Positions 1 to 8,131 of a stretch of 41,399 bases of DNA are shown here, one piece after another (position 1 is the stretch's first letter; each line of letters begins with the position of its first letter). The notes below the pieces were generated by a model that did no database searches, had not been told where the DNA came from, and saw only the letters and a list, made by a program, of their open reading frames with translations. Both the position numbers and the translations under genes were made by a program. Source of the DNA: Zobellella denitrificans (GTDB taxonomy: Bacteria; Pseudomonadota; Gammaproteobacteria; Enterobacterales; Aeromonadaceae); contig NZ_NMUO01000027.1 in assembly GCF_002237365.1 (NCBI RefSeq), forward strand, positions 1-41,399. Reading direction: 5' to 3'.

Positions 1-467
1 ACGCCCAGGTGGCGACTTATAAGCAGAGGGCGCCGCACCGGCTGGTGGAGGTGGCCCGCTGCATCGAGGCACCCGCCGCCTACGCCGCCGAGCTGGCCGA
101 CTGGGTCGCGGCCCAGGACAGCGCCCCGGCGCCCATGCTGTACGCCACCCAGCCCGCGGCCGAGCTTTCCCGCATCCAGGCCCAGTATGGCGCGGCCCGG
201 GCCAGCGAAGCGGTGGAAGGGGTGTTCGCCGCCGTGGCCGCCCGCCTGGCCGGTGAGGGTTTCGGCAAGTTTATCGTGGCCGGCGGCGAGACCTCCGGTA
301 TCGTCACCCAGGCGCTGGCGGTGACCGGCTTCCACATCGGCCCGCAGATCGCCCCGGGCGTGCCCTGGGTGCGGGCCCTCGACAAGCCGCTGTCGCTGGC
401 GCTCAAATCGGGCAACTTCGGCGACGAGCACTTCTTCAGCAACGCCCAGGAGTTTTTCCATGACTGA
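1..467 (+). CDS. otnK: 3-oxo-tetronate kinase, C-terminal part (5' end outside window)
   Basis: This is the last ~155 codons of a DUF1537/OtnK four-carbon acid-sugar kinase. OtnK phosphorylates 3-oxo-tetronate at O4 with ATP in the cytoplasm. The fragment carries the glycine-rich AGGETSG motif of the C-terminal nucleotide-binding domain and the PGVPW and LKSGNFG motifs typical of the family C-terminus. The reading frame is open from base 3 to the window edge, so the GTG at base 9 is internal and not a start. The stop overlaps the otnC start by 8 nt, which suggests translational coupling. The identity is supported by the otnC, otnI and denD neighbours; whether the substrate is the D- or L-series compound cannot be read from this fragment. 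Confidence 0.88.
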   Translation, partial: AQVATYKQRAPHRLVEVARCIEAPAAYAAELADWVAAQDSAPAPMLYATQPAAELSRIQAQYGAARASEAVEGVFAAVAARLAGEGFGKFIVAGGETSGIVTQALAVTGFHIGPQIAPGVPWVRALDKPLSLALKSGNFGDEHFFSNAQEFFHD

Positions 468-1101
468 ATTTTCCCTGCGCCTGGAAATGGTGAAGATCGC
501 CAAATCCATGTTCGAGCGCGGCTACAGCAGCGGCGGGGCGGGCAACCTCAGCCTGGTGCTGCCCGACGGCAACCTGCTGGCCACCCCCACCAACACCAGC
601 TTCGGCGATCTGGATCCGGACCGCCTGAGCAAGGTGGACATGAACGGCAACCACCTGGACGGCGACAAGCCCTCCAAGGAAGTGTTGATGCACATCGCCA
701 TGTACCAGCAGCGGCCCCAGGCCGGCGGCATAGTGCACCTGCACTCGCCCTACCTGACCGCCCTGTCCTGCGTGGACGGGCTGGATCCGGCCAACTGCCT
801 GCCGCCCATCACCCCCTATTACGTGATGCGGGTGGGCAAGCTCCCGCTGATCCCCTATTTCCGCCCCGGCAGCCCGCGCATCGCCGAGGAACTGGGCAAG
901 CTGGCCGCCGGGCACGGCGCCGTGCTGCTGGCCAACCACGGCCCGGTGATCAGCGGCAAGAGCCTGCGCGAGGCGATGTTCAACGCCGAGGAGCTGGAAG
1001 AGACCGCCCGGCTGTATTTCATCCTGCGCAACGGCCCCATGCGCACCCTGACCGACGATCAGGTGGCGGAGCTGGAGCAGGTATTCAAAGGCAAGATGTA
1101 A
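460..1101 (+). CDS. otnC: 3-oxo-tetronate 4-phosphate decarboxylase (class II aldolase family)
   Basis: A 213-aa class II aldolase/adducin-fold protein of the usual family length. It should convert 3-oxo-tetronate 4-phosphate to dihydroxyacetone phosphate and CO2. Visible family features are the GAGNLS phosphate-binding loop near residue 28, the HLHS pair of metal-binding histidines near residue 92, and the downstream NHGPV histidine near residue 155. The acidic residue in PSKE (around residue 70) corresponds to the usual catalytic acid region. The gene starts inside the end of otnK (8-nt overlap) and is followed after 10 nt by otnI with an AAGGAG Shine-Dalgarno. Close relatives include fuculose- and ribulose-phosphate aldolases, but the operon context favours OtnC. 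Confidence 0.92.
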   Translation: MTEFSLRLEMVKIAKSMFERGYSSGGAGNLSLVLPDGNLLATPTNTSFGDLDPDRLSKVDMNGNHLDGDKPSKEVLMHIAMYQQRPQAGGIVHLHSPYLTALSCVDGLDPANCLPPITPYYVMRVGKLPLIPYFRPGSPRIAEELGKLAAGHGAVLLANHGPVISGKSLREAMFNAEELEETARLYFILRNGPMRTLTDDQVAELEQVFKGKM

Positions 1102-1111
1102 GGAGCGGACC

Positions 1112-1897
1112 ATGGCCCGATTTGCAGCCAACCTGTCGATGATGTTTACCGAAGTGCCCTTTATGGCGCGCTTCCAGGCCGCCCGCGCCGCCGGCTTTCG
1201 CGCGGTGGAATACCTGTTTCCCTACGCCGAGGACAAGGACGCCATCGCCGCCGAGTTAAAGCGCCGGGGCCTGACCCAGGCGCTGTTCAACATGCCCCCC
1301 GGCGACTGGGAGGCGGGCGAGCGCGGCCTGGCCTCGCTGCCCGGCCGGGAAGCGGAATTCCGCGCCGGCGTGGCCACCGCCCTGGCCTACGCCGAGGCGC
1401 TGGGCTGCACCCAGCTGCACGCCATGGCCGGTCTGTGCCAGCCCGGGCTGAGCCGCGAGCAGCAGCAGGCCACCTATGTGGCCAACATCCGCTACGCGGC
1501 GGACCAGGCGGCCCCAAAGGGTATTCTGGTGCTGATTGAACCTATCAATAGCCGCGACATGCCCGGCTACTTCCTCTCCACCCAGGTGCAGGCCGAGGCG
1601 CTGCTGGCAGCGATCGACCGGCCCAACGTCAGGATCCAGCTCGATCTCTACCACTGCCAGATCATGGAAGGGGATCTCACCCGCACCATAGACCGGCTGT
1701 GGGGCAAGTTCAGCCATATCCAGATAGCCTCGGTGCCCGAGCGCCACGAGCCGGACCAGGGCGAGGTCAACTACCCCTGGCTGTTCGACTACCTGGACGC
1801 CAAGGGCTACGACGGCTTCCTGGGCTGCGAATACCGCCCGCGCGGCCAAACCGAAGCCGGCCTGGGCTGGTTCGCCCCCTGGGCGGACAAGGAGTAA
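1112..1897 (+). CDS. otnI: 2-oxo-tetronate isomerase (hydroxypyruvate isomerase family)
   Basis: A 261-aa TIM-barrel protein of the xylose isomerase-like/Hyi family, full length for OtnI. The N-terminus (FAANLSMMFTEVPF) and the metal-ligand segments LIEPINSRDMPG near residue 143, QLDLYHCQ near residue 175, and GCEYRP near residue 243 are characteristic. In the established acid-sugar pathway OtnI interconverts 2-oxo- and 3-oxo-tetronate, linking the dehydrogenase DenD to the kinase OtnK. It lies in the same operon, 10 nt after otnC and 3 nt before the regulator gene. Plain hydroxypyruvate isomerase is the main alternative, made unlikely by the neighbours. Confidence 0.9.
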   Translation: MARFAANLSMMFTEVPFMARFQAARAAGFRAVEYLFPYAEDKDAIAAELKRRGLTQALFNMPPGDWEAGERGLASLPGREAEFRAGVATALAYAEALGCTQLHAMAGLCQPGLSREQQQATYVANIRYAADQAAPKGILVLIEPINSRDMPGYFLSTQVQAEALLAAIDRPNVRIQLDLYHCQIMEGDLTRTIDRLWGKFSHIQIASVPERHEPDQGEVNYPWLFDYLDAKGYDGFLGCEYRPRGQTEAGLGWFAPWADKE

Positions 1898-1900
1898 GCC

Positions 1901-2671
1901 ATGATCCCCGCCGAACGCCGCGACTACATCTACCGCTATGTGCACGAGCGCAACATGGTGTCCATCAACGAGCTGGCCGCCGAGCTGGACGTGTCGCACA
2001 TGACGGTGCGCCGGGACATCCAGCAGCTGGAGGCCGAGGGCAAGGTGGTGTCGGTAAGCGGCGGGGTCAGGCTCAACGACGCGGTCAAGCAGGAACTGGC
2101 CTACAGCGAAAAGGCCAGCATCCACCATAACAGCAAGGTCGCCATCGGCCTGGCGGCGGCGGAACTGGTGGAGGACGGCCAGGTGATCTACCTGGACGCC
2201 GGCACCACCACCTTCGAGGTGGCCAGGGGCATCGCCCGCAAGGCCAACCTGACGGTGGTGACCAACGACTTCACCATCGCCAACTATCTGATGCAGTACC
2301 CCCAGCTCACCCTGTTCCACACCGGTGGCCTGGTGGACGTGCGCAACCGCTCCTGCGTGGGCCAGGCGGCGGCGACCCTGCTCGCCAGCCTGAACCTGGA
2401 CCTGGCCTTTATCAGCTCCAGCTCCTGGGACCTGGAGCGGGGCATGTCGACCCCCACCGAGAACAAGGTGATGGTCAAGCAGGCGCTGCTGAAGGTGGCG
2501 CGGCGCCGGATCCTGGTGAGCGACAGCAGCAAGTACGGCAAGTACGGCATGTTCCGCATCTGCCCGCTGCAGGCGCTGACCGACATCATCAGCGACGGCG
2601 GCCTGGCGGAAGAGACGGCGGAACAGCTGCGCGGCCAGGGCCTGCAGGTCCGGCTGGTGGGCTCGGCATGA
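1901..2671 (+). CDS. DeoR-family transcriptional regulator of the erythronate operon
   Basis: A 256-aa DeoR-type regulator. Residues 5-58 form the winged helix-turn-helix, with the DVSHMTVRRDIQQLE recognition region. Residues ~75-230 form the sugar-phosphate sensor domain with the YLDAGTTT loop and the TNDF segment. It starts 3 nt after otnI, so it is made from the catabolic mRNA and most likely represses its own operon, being released by a phosphorylated pathway intermediate; this regulatory role is inferred from family behaviour. E. coli YgbI sits in a comparable cluster. No operator can be assigned because the operon promoter is outside the window. Confidence 0.88.
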   Translation: MIPAERRDYIYRYVHERNMVSINELAAELDVSHMTVRRDIQQLEAEGKVVSVSGGVRLNDAVKQELAYSEKASIHHNSKVAIGLAAAELVEDGQVIYLDAGTTTFEVARGIARKANLTVVTNDFTIANYLMQYPQLTLFHTGGLVDVRNRSCVGQAAATLLASLNLDLAFISSSSWDLERGMSTPTENKVMVKQALLKVARRRILVSDSSKYGKYGMFRICPLQALTDIISDGGLAEETAEQLRGQGLQVRLVGSA

Positions 2672-2735
2672 AAACGATTATTACAAACCAACCTCTGTAG
2701 CTTATCGGGTGCCCTCAAGCACCGAGGAGAATCAA

Positions 2736-3695
2736 ATGAATATCATCATTACCGGTGGTGCGGGCTTCCTCGGCCAGCGCCTGGCCAAGGCCTTGCTGCA
2801 ACAGCAGCAGATCGCCTTCGACAGCCTCACCCTGGCGGACGTCATAGTCCCCACCTCGCCGCTGGCGGACGAGCGGGTGCGCTGCGTGCAGGCGGATCTG
2901 GGCGACCAGGCCGCGGTGCAGGCGCTGGTGACCCCGGACACCGGCCTGATCTACCACCTGGCGGCCATCGTCAGCAGCCATGCCGAGGCCGACTTCGACC
3001 TGGGCGTGCGGGTCAACATCGACGCCACCCGCTACCTGCTGGAAGCCGCCCGCCACCAGGCGCCCGGCTGCCGCTTCGTGTTCTCCAGCTCGCTGGCGGT
3101 GTTCGGCGGCGAGCTGCCGGAGGTGATCCAGGACCACACCGCAGTCTGCCCCCAGTCTTCCTACGGCATGGAGAAATCGGTGGGCGAGCTGCTGGTCAAC
3201 GACTATGCCCGCAAGGGCTTCGTCGACGGCCGGGTGCTGCGCCTGCCCACCATCAGCGTGCGTCCGGGCAAACCCAACAAGGCGGCCTCGTCCTTTGCCA
3301 GCGGCATCATCCGCGAGCCGCTGCAGGGCGAGGAGAGCGTCTGCCCGGTGGCCCTGAGCCTGCCCATGTGGCTGTCGTCCCCGGCGACCGTGGTGGAGAA
3401 CTTCGTGCGCGCCGCCCAGGTGCCCGCCGAGGCCTTCGGCGCCAGCCGCACCGTCAACCTGCCGGGCATCACCGTGACCGTGCAGCAGATGATCGACGCC
3501 CTGCGCCGGGTGGCCGGCGACCAGGTGTGCGCCCGCATCCGTTATGAAGAAGACGAGGCGGTATCGCGCATCGTGGCCAGCTGGCCGGGCCGTTTCAACA
3601 TTACCCGTGCCCAGGGGTTGGGCTTTGTACAGGACGCGGACTTCGACAGCGTGATCCGCCGTTTTATTGCCGATGATATGGAAGGAACCAAGTAA
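2736..3695 (+). CDS. denD: D-erythronate dehydrogenase (extended SDR family)
   Basis: A 319-aa NAD(P)-dependent epimerase/dehydratase-fold protein. The N-terminal Rossmann motif GGAGFLG (residues ~7-13) and the catalytic SYGMEK (Tyr-x3-Lys, near residue 150) are present. DenD oxidises D-erythronate to 2-oxo-tetronate, which OtnI then isomerises. I chose the ATG at 2736 because it has a GAGGAG Shine-Dalgarno at the right distance and starts directly with the Rossmann strand; an in-frame start at 2709 would add nine unlikely residues. A small GGTGC/GCACC hairpin at 2708-2723 sits just upstream of the ribosome binding site. The stop overlaps the permease start by 1 nt. Confidence 0.87.
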   Translation: MNIIITGGAGFLGQRLAKALLQQQQIAFDSLTLADVIVPTSPLADERVRCVQADLGDQAAVQALVTPDTGLIYHLAAIVSSHAEADFDLGVRVNIDATRYLLEAARHQAPGCRFVFSSSLAVFGGELPEVIQDHTAVCPQSSYGMEKSVGELLVNDYARKGFVDGRVLRLPTISVRPGKPNKAASSFASGIIREPLQGEESVCPVALSLPMWLSSPATVVENFVRAAQVPAEAFGASRTVNLPGITVTVQQMIDALRRVAGDQVCARIRYEEDEAVSRIVASWPGRFNITRAQGLGFVQDADFDSVIRRFIADDMEGTK

Positions 3696-5086
3696 TGACA
3701 GACGCAAGCTCAATGGCCCCGGTGATCGGCCTCGCCGTCGCCGTGGTGGTACTGATTTTCCTGGTGGTGAAGACCCGGGTGCATGCGCTGATCGCCATGC
3801 TGGCGGCGGCCAGCATCGCCGGCGCCCTGGGCGGCATGGCCGCCGGTGACATCGTCAACGTGATCACCAAGGGCTTCGGCGGCACCCTCGGCAGCATAGG
3901 TATCGTCATCGGCCTCGGCGTGATGATGGGCCGCATCCTGGAAGTGTCCGGCGCCGCCGAGCAGATCGCCTACAGCTTTATCAAGTGGCTGGGCAAGAAG
4001 AAGGAAGAATGGGCCATGGCCATCACCGGCTATATCGTCTCGGTGCCCATCTTCGTCGACTCCGCCTTCGTGATCCTCTACCCCATCGCCAAGGCGCTGG
4101 CGCAGAAGGGCAAGCGCAACCTGCTGACCGTGGGCGTGGCCCTGGCCGGCGGCCTGGTGGTGACCCACCACACGGTGCCGCCCACCCCGGGCCCGCTGGG
4201 CGTGGCCGGCCTGTTCGGCGTGGATGTGGGCGCCATGCTGCTCACCGGCCTGGTGCTGGCGCTGCCCTGCGTGTTGGTGATCGTGCTCTACGCCCAGTGG
4301 CTGGGCAAGAAGTACCCGGACTTCCACGCCCCCGTGGTGCAGGACAGCCCCGAGCTGGAAGAAAGCTACAACCAGTACCTGGCCTCCAAGGCCGGCAAGG
4401 CACTGCCCAGCCTGTTCCTGTCGCTGCTGCCGATACTGGCGCCGATATTGCTTATCTTCATCAATACCCTGTTCGGCACCCTGGCCAAGATCGACGGCTG
4501 GAACGGCCTGAGCGAGAACCCGGTGGTGCAGCTGTTCACCTACCTGGGCCACCCGGTGATCGCCCTGTCCATCTCGGTGCTGCTGGCGGTGTATACCCTG
4601 GTGCCCAAGATGAACAAGCACGACACCATGGAGCACCTGGAAGAAGGGCTGCAGAGCGCCGGTATCATCCTGCTGGTGACCGGTGCCGGTGGCGCCCTGG
4701 GTGCGGTGCTGCGCGAGTCCGGTGCCGGCGCCATGCTGGGCGAGCAGATCGCCGGCCTGCCGATGCCGCCGGTGCTGATCCCCTTTATCGTCTCCACCCT
4801 GGTGCGGCTGATCCAGGGCTCGGGCACCGTGGCCATGGTCACCGCGGCCTCCATCTCGGCGCCCATCCTGGCCACCATCCCCGGGGTGAACATGCTGGTG
4901 GCGGCCCAGGCGGCGACCATGGGCTCCCTGTTCTTCGGCTACTTCAACGACAGCCTGTTCTGGGTGGTCAACCGCATGATGGGCATCAAGGACGTGAAGC
5001 AGCAGATCATCGTCTGGTCCATCCCCACCACCCTGGCCTGGGCCACCGGCCTGGTCGGTGTGCTGGTGCTCAACGCCGTGCTGTAA
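3695..5086 (+). CDS. GntP-family permease (YgbN-like), probable acid-sugar transporter
   Basis: A 463-aa inner-membrane protein of the gluconate:H+ symporter (GntP) family with about 12 hydrophobic segments. Family signatures include the THHTVPPTPGP region near residue 157 and the LIQGSGTVAM segment near residue 370. The start codon overlaps the denD stop (TAATG), so the gene is coupled to the catabolic operon. Its position makes uptake of D-erythronate or a related four-carbon acid sugar the likely role; this is inferred. A strong terminator follows at 5171-5205. Confidence 0.9.
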   Translation: MTDASSMAPVIGLAVAVVVLIFLVVKTRVHALIAMLAAASIAGALGGMAAGDIVNVITKGFGGTLGSIGIVIGLGVMMGRILEVSGAAEQIAYSFIKWLGKKKEEWAMAITGYIVSVPIFVDSAFVILYPIAKALAQKGKRNLLTVGVALAGGLVVTHHTVPPTPGPLGVAGLFGVDVGAMLLTGLVLALPCVLVIVLYAQWLGKKYPDFHAPVVQDSPELEESYNQYLASKAGKALPSLFLSLLPILAPILLIFINTLFGTLAKIDGWNGLSENPVVQLFTYLGHPVIALSISVLLAVYTLVPKMNKHDTMEHLEEGLQSAGIILLVTGAGGALGAVLRESGAGAMLGEQIAGLPMPPVLIPFIVSTLVRLIQGSGTVAMVTAASISAPILATIPGVNMLVAAQAATMGSLFFGYFNDSLFWVVNRMMGIKDVKQQIIVWSIPTTLAWATGLVGVLVLNAVL

Positions 5087-5165
5087 GCGGCCAGGAGCCG
5101 ACTGAGGGGAGCGAGTGGCCCGGTGCTGCCCGCCTGGGCCACATCGTTTGATCCCCGTCTTTAAA

Positions 5166-5205
5166 AGAAAAAATCCGATGACGCCTCGTCATCGGATTTT
5201 TTGTG
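5166..5205. terminator. Bidirectional rho-independent terminator
   Basis: A 13-bp perfect stem (5171-5183 with 5187-5199) has a three-base CCT loop, an A-rich tract on its left and a T run on its right. It can therefore stop both the plus-strand otn operon and the minus-strand gene ending at 5233. Confidence 0.92.
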
Positions 5206-5232
5206 CTCCTGGCCTCGGGTGGCGACACAGGC

Positions 5233-5679
5233 TCAGTGGCGCAGGAGCAGTTTTTCGATTTCGTACACCGGCATCTTGACCAGATCCTTGTCCAGCTCGG
5301 CACGGATCGCATTTTTCAGCGTTTCCGAATAGGCCGAGCGCAGCATGCCGAGGGCGCGCGGCGGCGCGACCATGATCACCGACCGGGTCTTGTCGGCGCC
5401 GAGGACGTCGTCCAGATGCCGGACGAGACGGGTCAGGAATTCCTGCTCGGCCTGATCGTGCCAGTCGGTCTGCTCGAAGGTGGTGCGGATGTGGCCCGCG
5501 GCATGGCTGCGGCCGGGGGCATCGGTGCCGAGTTCGCGCGTCGGCTGGGCCTTCTGCTCGAACACCTCTATGGTCTTGAGGTTGGGCGACTTGGCGTCGC
5601 CGTCATTCTGCAGCACCAGCGCCTTGCCGCCATCGCACACCACTACCCACTCATTCTCTAGAATAGACAACCCGGACAT
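5233..5679 (-). CDS. Host attachment family protein
   Basis: A 148-aa soluble protein matching the family annotated as host attachment protein (required for attachment to host cells; AtsE-like). The N-terminal ENEWVVVCDGGKALVL segment and the C-terminal VMVAPPRALGMLR motif followed by the DKDLVKMPVYEIEKLL tail are the recognisable features. The ATG at 5679 was chosen because GGAGG lies 7-8 nt upstream; 46 extra codons of a longer reading frame are low-quality sequence. The name comes from an Agrobacterium attachment locus; the biochemical function is unknown and the real role here may have nothing to do with a host. There is no signal peptide. Confidence 0.75.
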   Translation of the reverse strand: MSGLSILENEWVVVCDGGKALVLQNDGDAKSPNLKTIEVFEQKAQPTRELGTDAPGRSHAAGHIRTTFEQTDWHDQAEQEFLTRLVRHLDDVLGADKTRSVIMVAPPRALGMLRSAYSETLKNAIRAELDKDLVKMPVYEIEKLLLRH

Positions 5680-5829
5680 ACAACAGCCTCCATGGATCCT
5701 TGGGTATCTCTTAGGATAGCAGCGGCGCGATTGCCCTGCGCGGGCGCCAGGCTGCTCGCGGGCGATGTGCCGGTGCCAGACCACGGCGATAACGCCGACC
5801 CTGGGTGAACAGGACACATCTGTTTTTTT

Positions 5830-6081
5830 CTAGGGTTTCTTGAGGATGCGATAGGCAAACAACAGTATGATCGCGCCGATGACGGCGGTAAAGAGGCTGC
5901 CCAGGTTGAAGCCGGTGACCGAGCCGAAGCCCAGCCGGGTGCCGACCCAGCCACCGACGAAGGCGCCCGCGACGCCCAGCAGTATGGTCATGATCAGGCC
6001 GCCGCCGTCCCGCCCGGGCATGATCCACTTGGCCAGGAAACCGGCGATCAGGCCGAAAAGGATCCAGCTCAGAATTCCCAT
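5830..6081 (-). CDS. GlsB/YeaQ/YmgE family small membrane protein
   Basis: An 83-aa protein with three hydrophobic helices (roughly residues 3-20, 28-50 and 58-78) rich in glycine, matching the transglycosylase-associated/GlsB-YeaQ-YmgE family. The KWIMPG motif near residue 17 and the GVAGAFVGGW stretch are typical. Members are often induced by stress or in stationary phase, but no biochemical activity is established. The start at 6081 has AAGGAG at ideal spacing; an upstream ATG at 6099 lacks this. It lies 82 bp downstream of the dipeptidase gene on the same strand. Confidence 0.82.
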   Translation of the reverse strand: MGILSWILFGLIAGFLAKWIMPGRDGGGLIMTILLGVAGAFVGGWVGTRLGFGSVTGFNLGSLFTAVIGAIILLFAYRILKKP

Positions 6082-6163
6082 CTTCAGCTCCTTTTCCATG
6101 TCGATATTCCCGACAGCATAGCCCAGACGGACGGAAAAGGAGCCATTCAAACCGGTTCCTGCG

Positions 6164-7351
6164 TCAATCCGGGTCCGGCCTGTGCCACAGCCGGCGGCCC
6201 ATGGCAAAGGTGGCGGTGATGTTCAGGGTGTCGGGATCGACCAGCAGCAGATCCGCGTCCAGGCCCACCGCCAGCCGGCCCTTGCGGCCCAGCCCGAGGA
6301 TGTCGGCGGGATTGCGGGTCACCACCGGCAGCACCTGCTCGGGCGATAAGCCCTCTCGGGTCATGGCCAGTACCGCCTGTTGCCAGATGCTGTCGATGCG
6401 GCCGGCCTCCAGGCCGAGCAGGCGGCCTTCTGCATCGAAGCGGGGCAGGCTGGCGTTGGCATCGGAGCTGAAGCTGATGCGATCCGGCGCCACGCCCTGG
6501 CGCAGGCAGAGGGCCAGTGCCTCTGCCGCGTCCAGTTCCCCGTCGTCCAGCAACTGGGGCAGGGTGGAGGCGGTGAAGTCGATGTAGCCGCCGTCCCGGC
6601 CCCAGGCGATGGCCTCCTGCAGCAACGGCCGGCTGCGGTTGCAGTGGGTGGGGTAGAGCTGGCGCCGGGGCAGGTCGGTCTGCTCGACCAGTCGGCGCAG
6701 GGGCGTCAACCCTTCCCGGCCGTCGCCCAGGTGGAACAGGGCCACGCCCTGCTTGCCCGCCAGCAGGCCGCCCACCCTGGCATGGGCCACGGTTTCCGCC
6801 AGCGCCTGATGGCTGGGCATGGAGGAGCGGTGATCGCTGATGGCGATTTCGCCCACACCGATGATGTCCGGGAGCAGCATCAGATCCTGTTCCACCGAGC
6901 CGCTCAGGGTCTTGGCGGGCAGGTGGTAGGAGCCGGTGTACATATAGGCCGACAGCCCGGCCGCCTGCAACTCCCGCACCTTGCCCAGCAATTGGGGCAG
7001 GTTGCGGGTGATGCTGTCGGTACCCAGCGCCGCCACCAGGGTGGTGACCCCGGCACGGATGGCTTCGTCTGCATACAGCTCGGGGGTGCGAAAGCCGAAG
7101 CCGCCCTCGCCACCACCACCGATGATATGGGCCAGGGGATCCACCAGCCCGGGGATCAGCCAGCGGCCGGCGGCGTCCAGCCGTTCGACCGGGCAGGGCA
7201 GGCGGATGTCGCCCGGATCCCGTCCCATCCAGACGATCTGGCCGCCGGCCAGCAGCAGGGCGCTGTGCTCGCCGGGGACGGGGGTGAAGACGCGGGCGTT
7301 TTCGATCAGGGTAAGGGGAGCCGGGCTCCCCTGGGGTTGGTTAGTCGCCAT
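6164..7351 (-). CDS. Isoaspartyl dipeptidase (IadA) homologue with altered metal site
   Basis: A 395-aa amidohydrolase (peptidase M38 type), close in length to E. coli IadA, which cleaves beta-aspartyl dipeptides. Family motifs retained are GGGGEGG (78-84), TGSYH (139-143), ISDHRSS (171-177), the FHLGD histidine (207), the THCNR histidine (236) and the SSDANAS aspartate (297). Two positions differ from E. coli: the first histidine of the DxHxH metal motif is Leu73 (DPLAH), and the residue at the carbamylated lysine position is Glu168 (GEIAISDH). Glu there occurs in other amidohydrolases as a bridging ligand, but loss of the first His is striking. The start ATG overlaps the end of the binding-protein gene by 11 nt. 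It may be an active variant, have another substrate, or be inactive; iadA is therefore not assigned as a symbol. Confidence 0.8.
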   Translation of the reverse strand: MATNQPQGSPAPLTLIENARVFTPVPGEHSALLLAGGQIVWMGRDPGDIRLPCPVERLDAAGRWLIPGLVDPLAHIIGGGGEGGFGFRTPELYADEAIRAGVTTLVAALGTDSITRNLPQLLGKVRELQAAGLSAYMYTGSYHLPAKTLSGSVEQDLMLLPDIIGVGEIAISDHRSSMPSHQALAETVAHARVGGLLAGKQGVALFHLGDGREGLTPLRRLVEQTDLPRRQLYPTHCNRSRPLLQEAIAWGRDGGYIDFTASTLPQLLDDGELDAAEALALCLRQGVAPDRISFSSDANASLPRFDAEGRLLGLEAGRIDSIWQQAVLAMTREGLSPEQVLPVVTRNPADILGLGRKGRLAVGLDADLLLVDPDTLNITATFAMGRRLWHRPDPD

Positions 7352-8117
7352 AAATGCTGTACTCGAAATACTTGGCGTTGATCTGCTGGTAGGTGCCGTT
7401 GTCGCGCAGGGCCCGGAGGGCGCCGTTGAGTTGCTCGCGCAACTCGTTGTCCTGCTTGCGCACGGCGATGCCCATGCCCCGGCCGAACCATTTCTCGTCG
7501 GTGAACTCCGGGCCGCGGAACTCGAACCGGTCTCCTCCCTCCTTGTCGAGCAGGCCCTGCTGGGTGGCGGAGGCGTCGTTCAGCACCGCGTCCAGCCGGC
7601 CGGCCCGCAGATCCAGGTAGGCTTCGTCGGCGCTGCCGTAGCGCACTATGGTGACGCCGCTGCCATAGCTGTCGGACAGGAACTTGTCGTTGGTGGAGGC
7701 CCGCTGCACCCCGATGCGCTTGCCCTTAATGCCGTCGGGGCTGAGATCCAGGGCGGCGTCCTTGGCCACCACGAAGCGGTTGGGGATCTTGGCGTACTTG
7801 TCGGTAAAGCTGACGCTGCGTTCCCGTTCGGCGGTGATGGACATGGCCGCGATGATGGCGTCGTACTTGCGCGCCAGCAGGGCCGGGATAATGCCGTCCC
7901 AGTCCTGGGCCACCAGCTCGCAGCGGGCGTTGAGCTGCTCGCAGATGGCATGGGCCAGCTCCACGTCGAAACCGGCGACGGTGCCGTCGGGCTGGGTGTA
8001 GGAAAAGGGCGGGTAGGCGCCTTCCACCCCGAAGCGGATGTGCGTCCACTCCTTGGCGGCGACCTGGGCGGACAACAAGGAGGCGACGACGGCGCCTGCA
8101 ATAACAGATGCTTGCAT
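7341..8117 (-). CDS. Periplasmic amino-acid-binding protein (ABC transporter type)
   Basis: A 258-aa type-II periplasmic binding protein of the HisJ/ArgT/AotJ group (SBP_bac_3). Residues 1-20 form a Sec signal peptide ending at AQVAA. The mature part starts with the typical IRFGVEGAYPPFSY, then GFDVELAHAICEQL, and WDGIIPALLARKYDAIIAAM. The family similarity suggests a basic or polar amino acid ligand. The ATG at 8117 was chosen for its GGAG Shine-Dalgarno and signal peptide; the frame is open 20 codons further upstream through a hairpin-forming leader. No permease or ATPase gene is adjacent; instead the stop overlaps the isoaspartyl-dipeptidase start, tying both into one transcript. Confidence 0.87.
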   Translation of the reverse strand: MQASVIAGAVVASLLSAQVAAKEWTHIRFGVEGAYPPFSYTQPDGTVAGFDVELAHAICEQLNARCELVAQDWDGIIPALLARKYDAIIAAMSITAERERSVSFTDKYAKIPNRFVVAKDAALDLSPDGIKGKRIGVQRASTNDKFLSDSYGSGVTIVRYGSADEAYLDLRAGRLDAVLNDASATQQGLLDKEGGDRFEFRGPEFTDEKWFGRGMGIAVRKQDNELREQLNGALRALRDNGTYQQINAKYFEYSIYGD

Positions 8118-8131
8118 GATAGATCTCCGAA

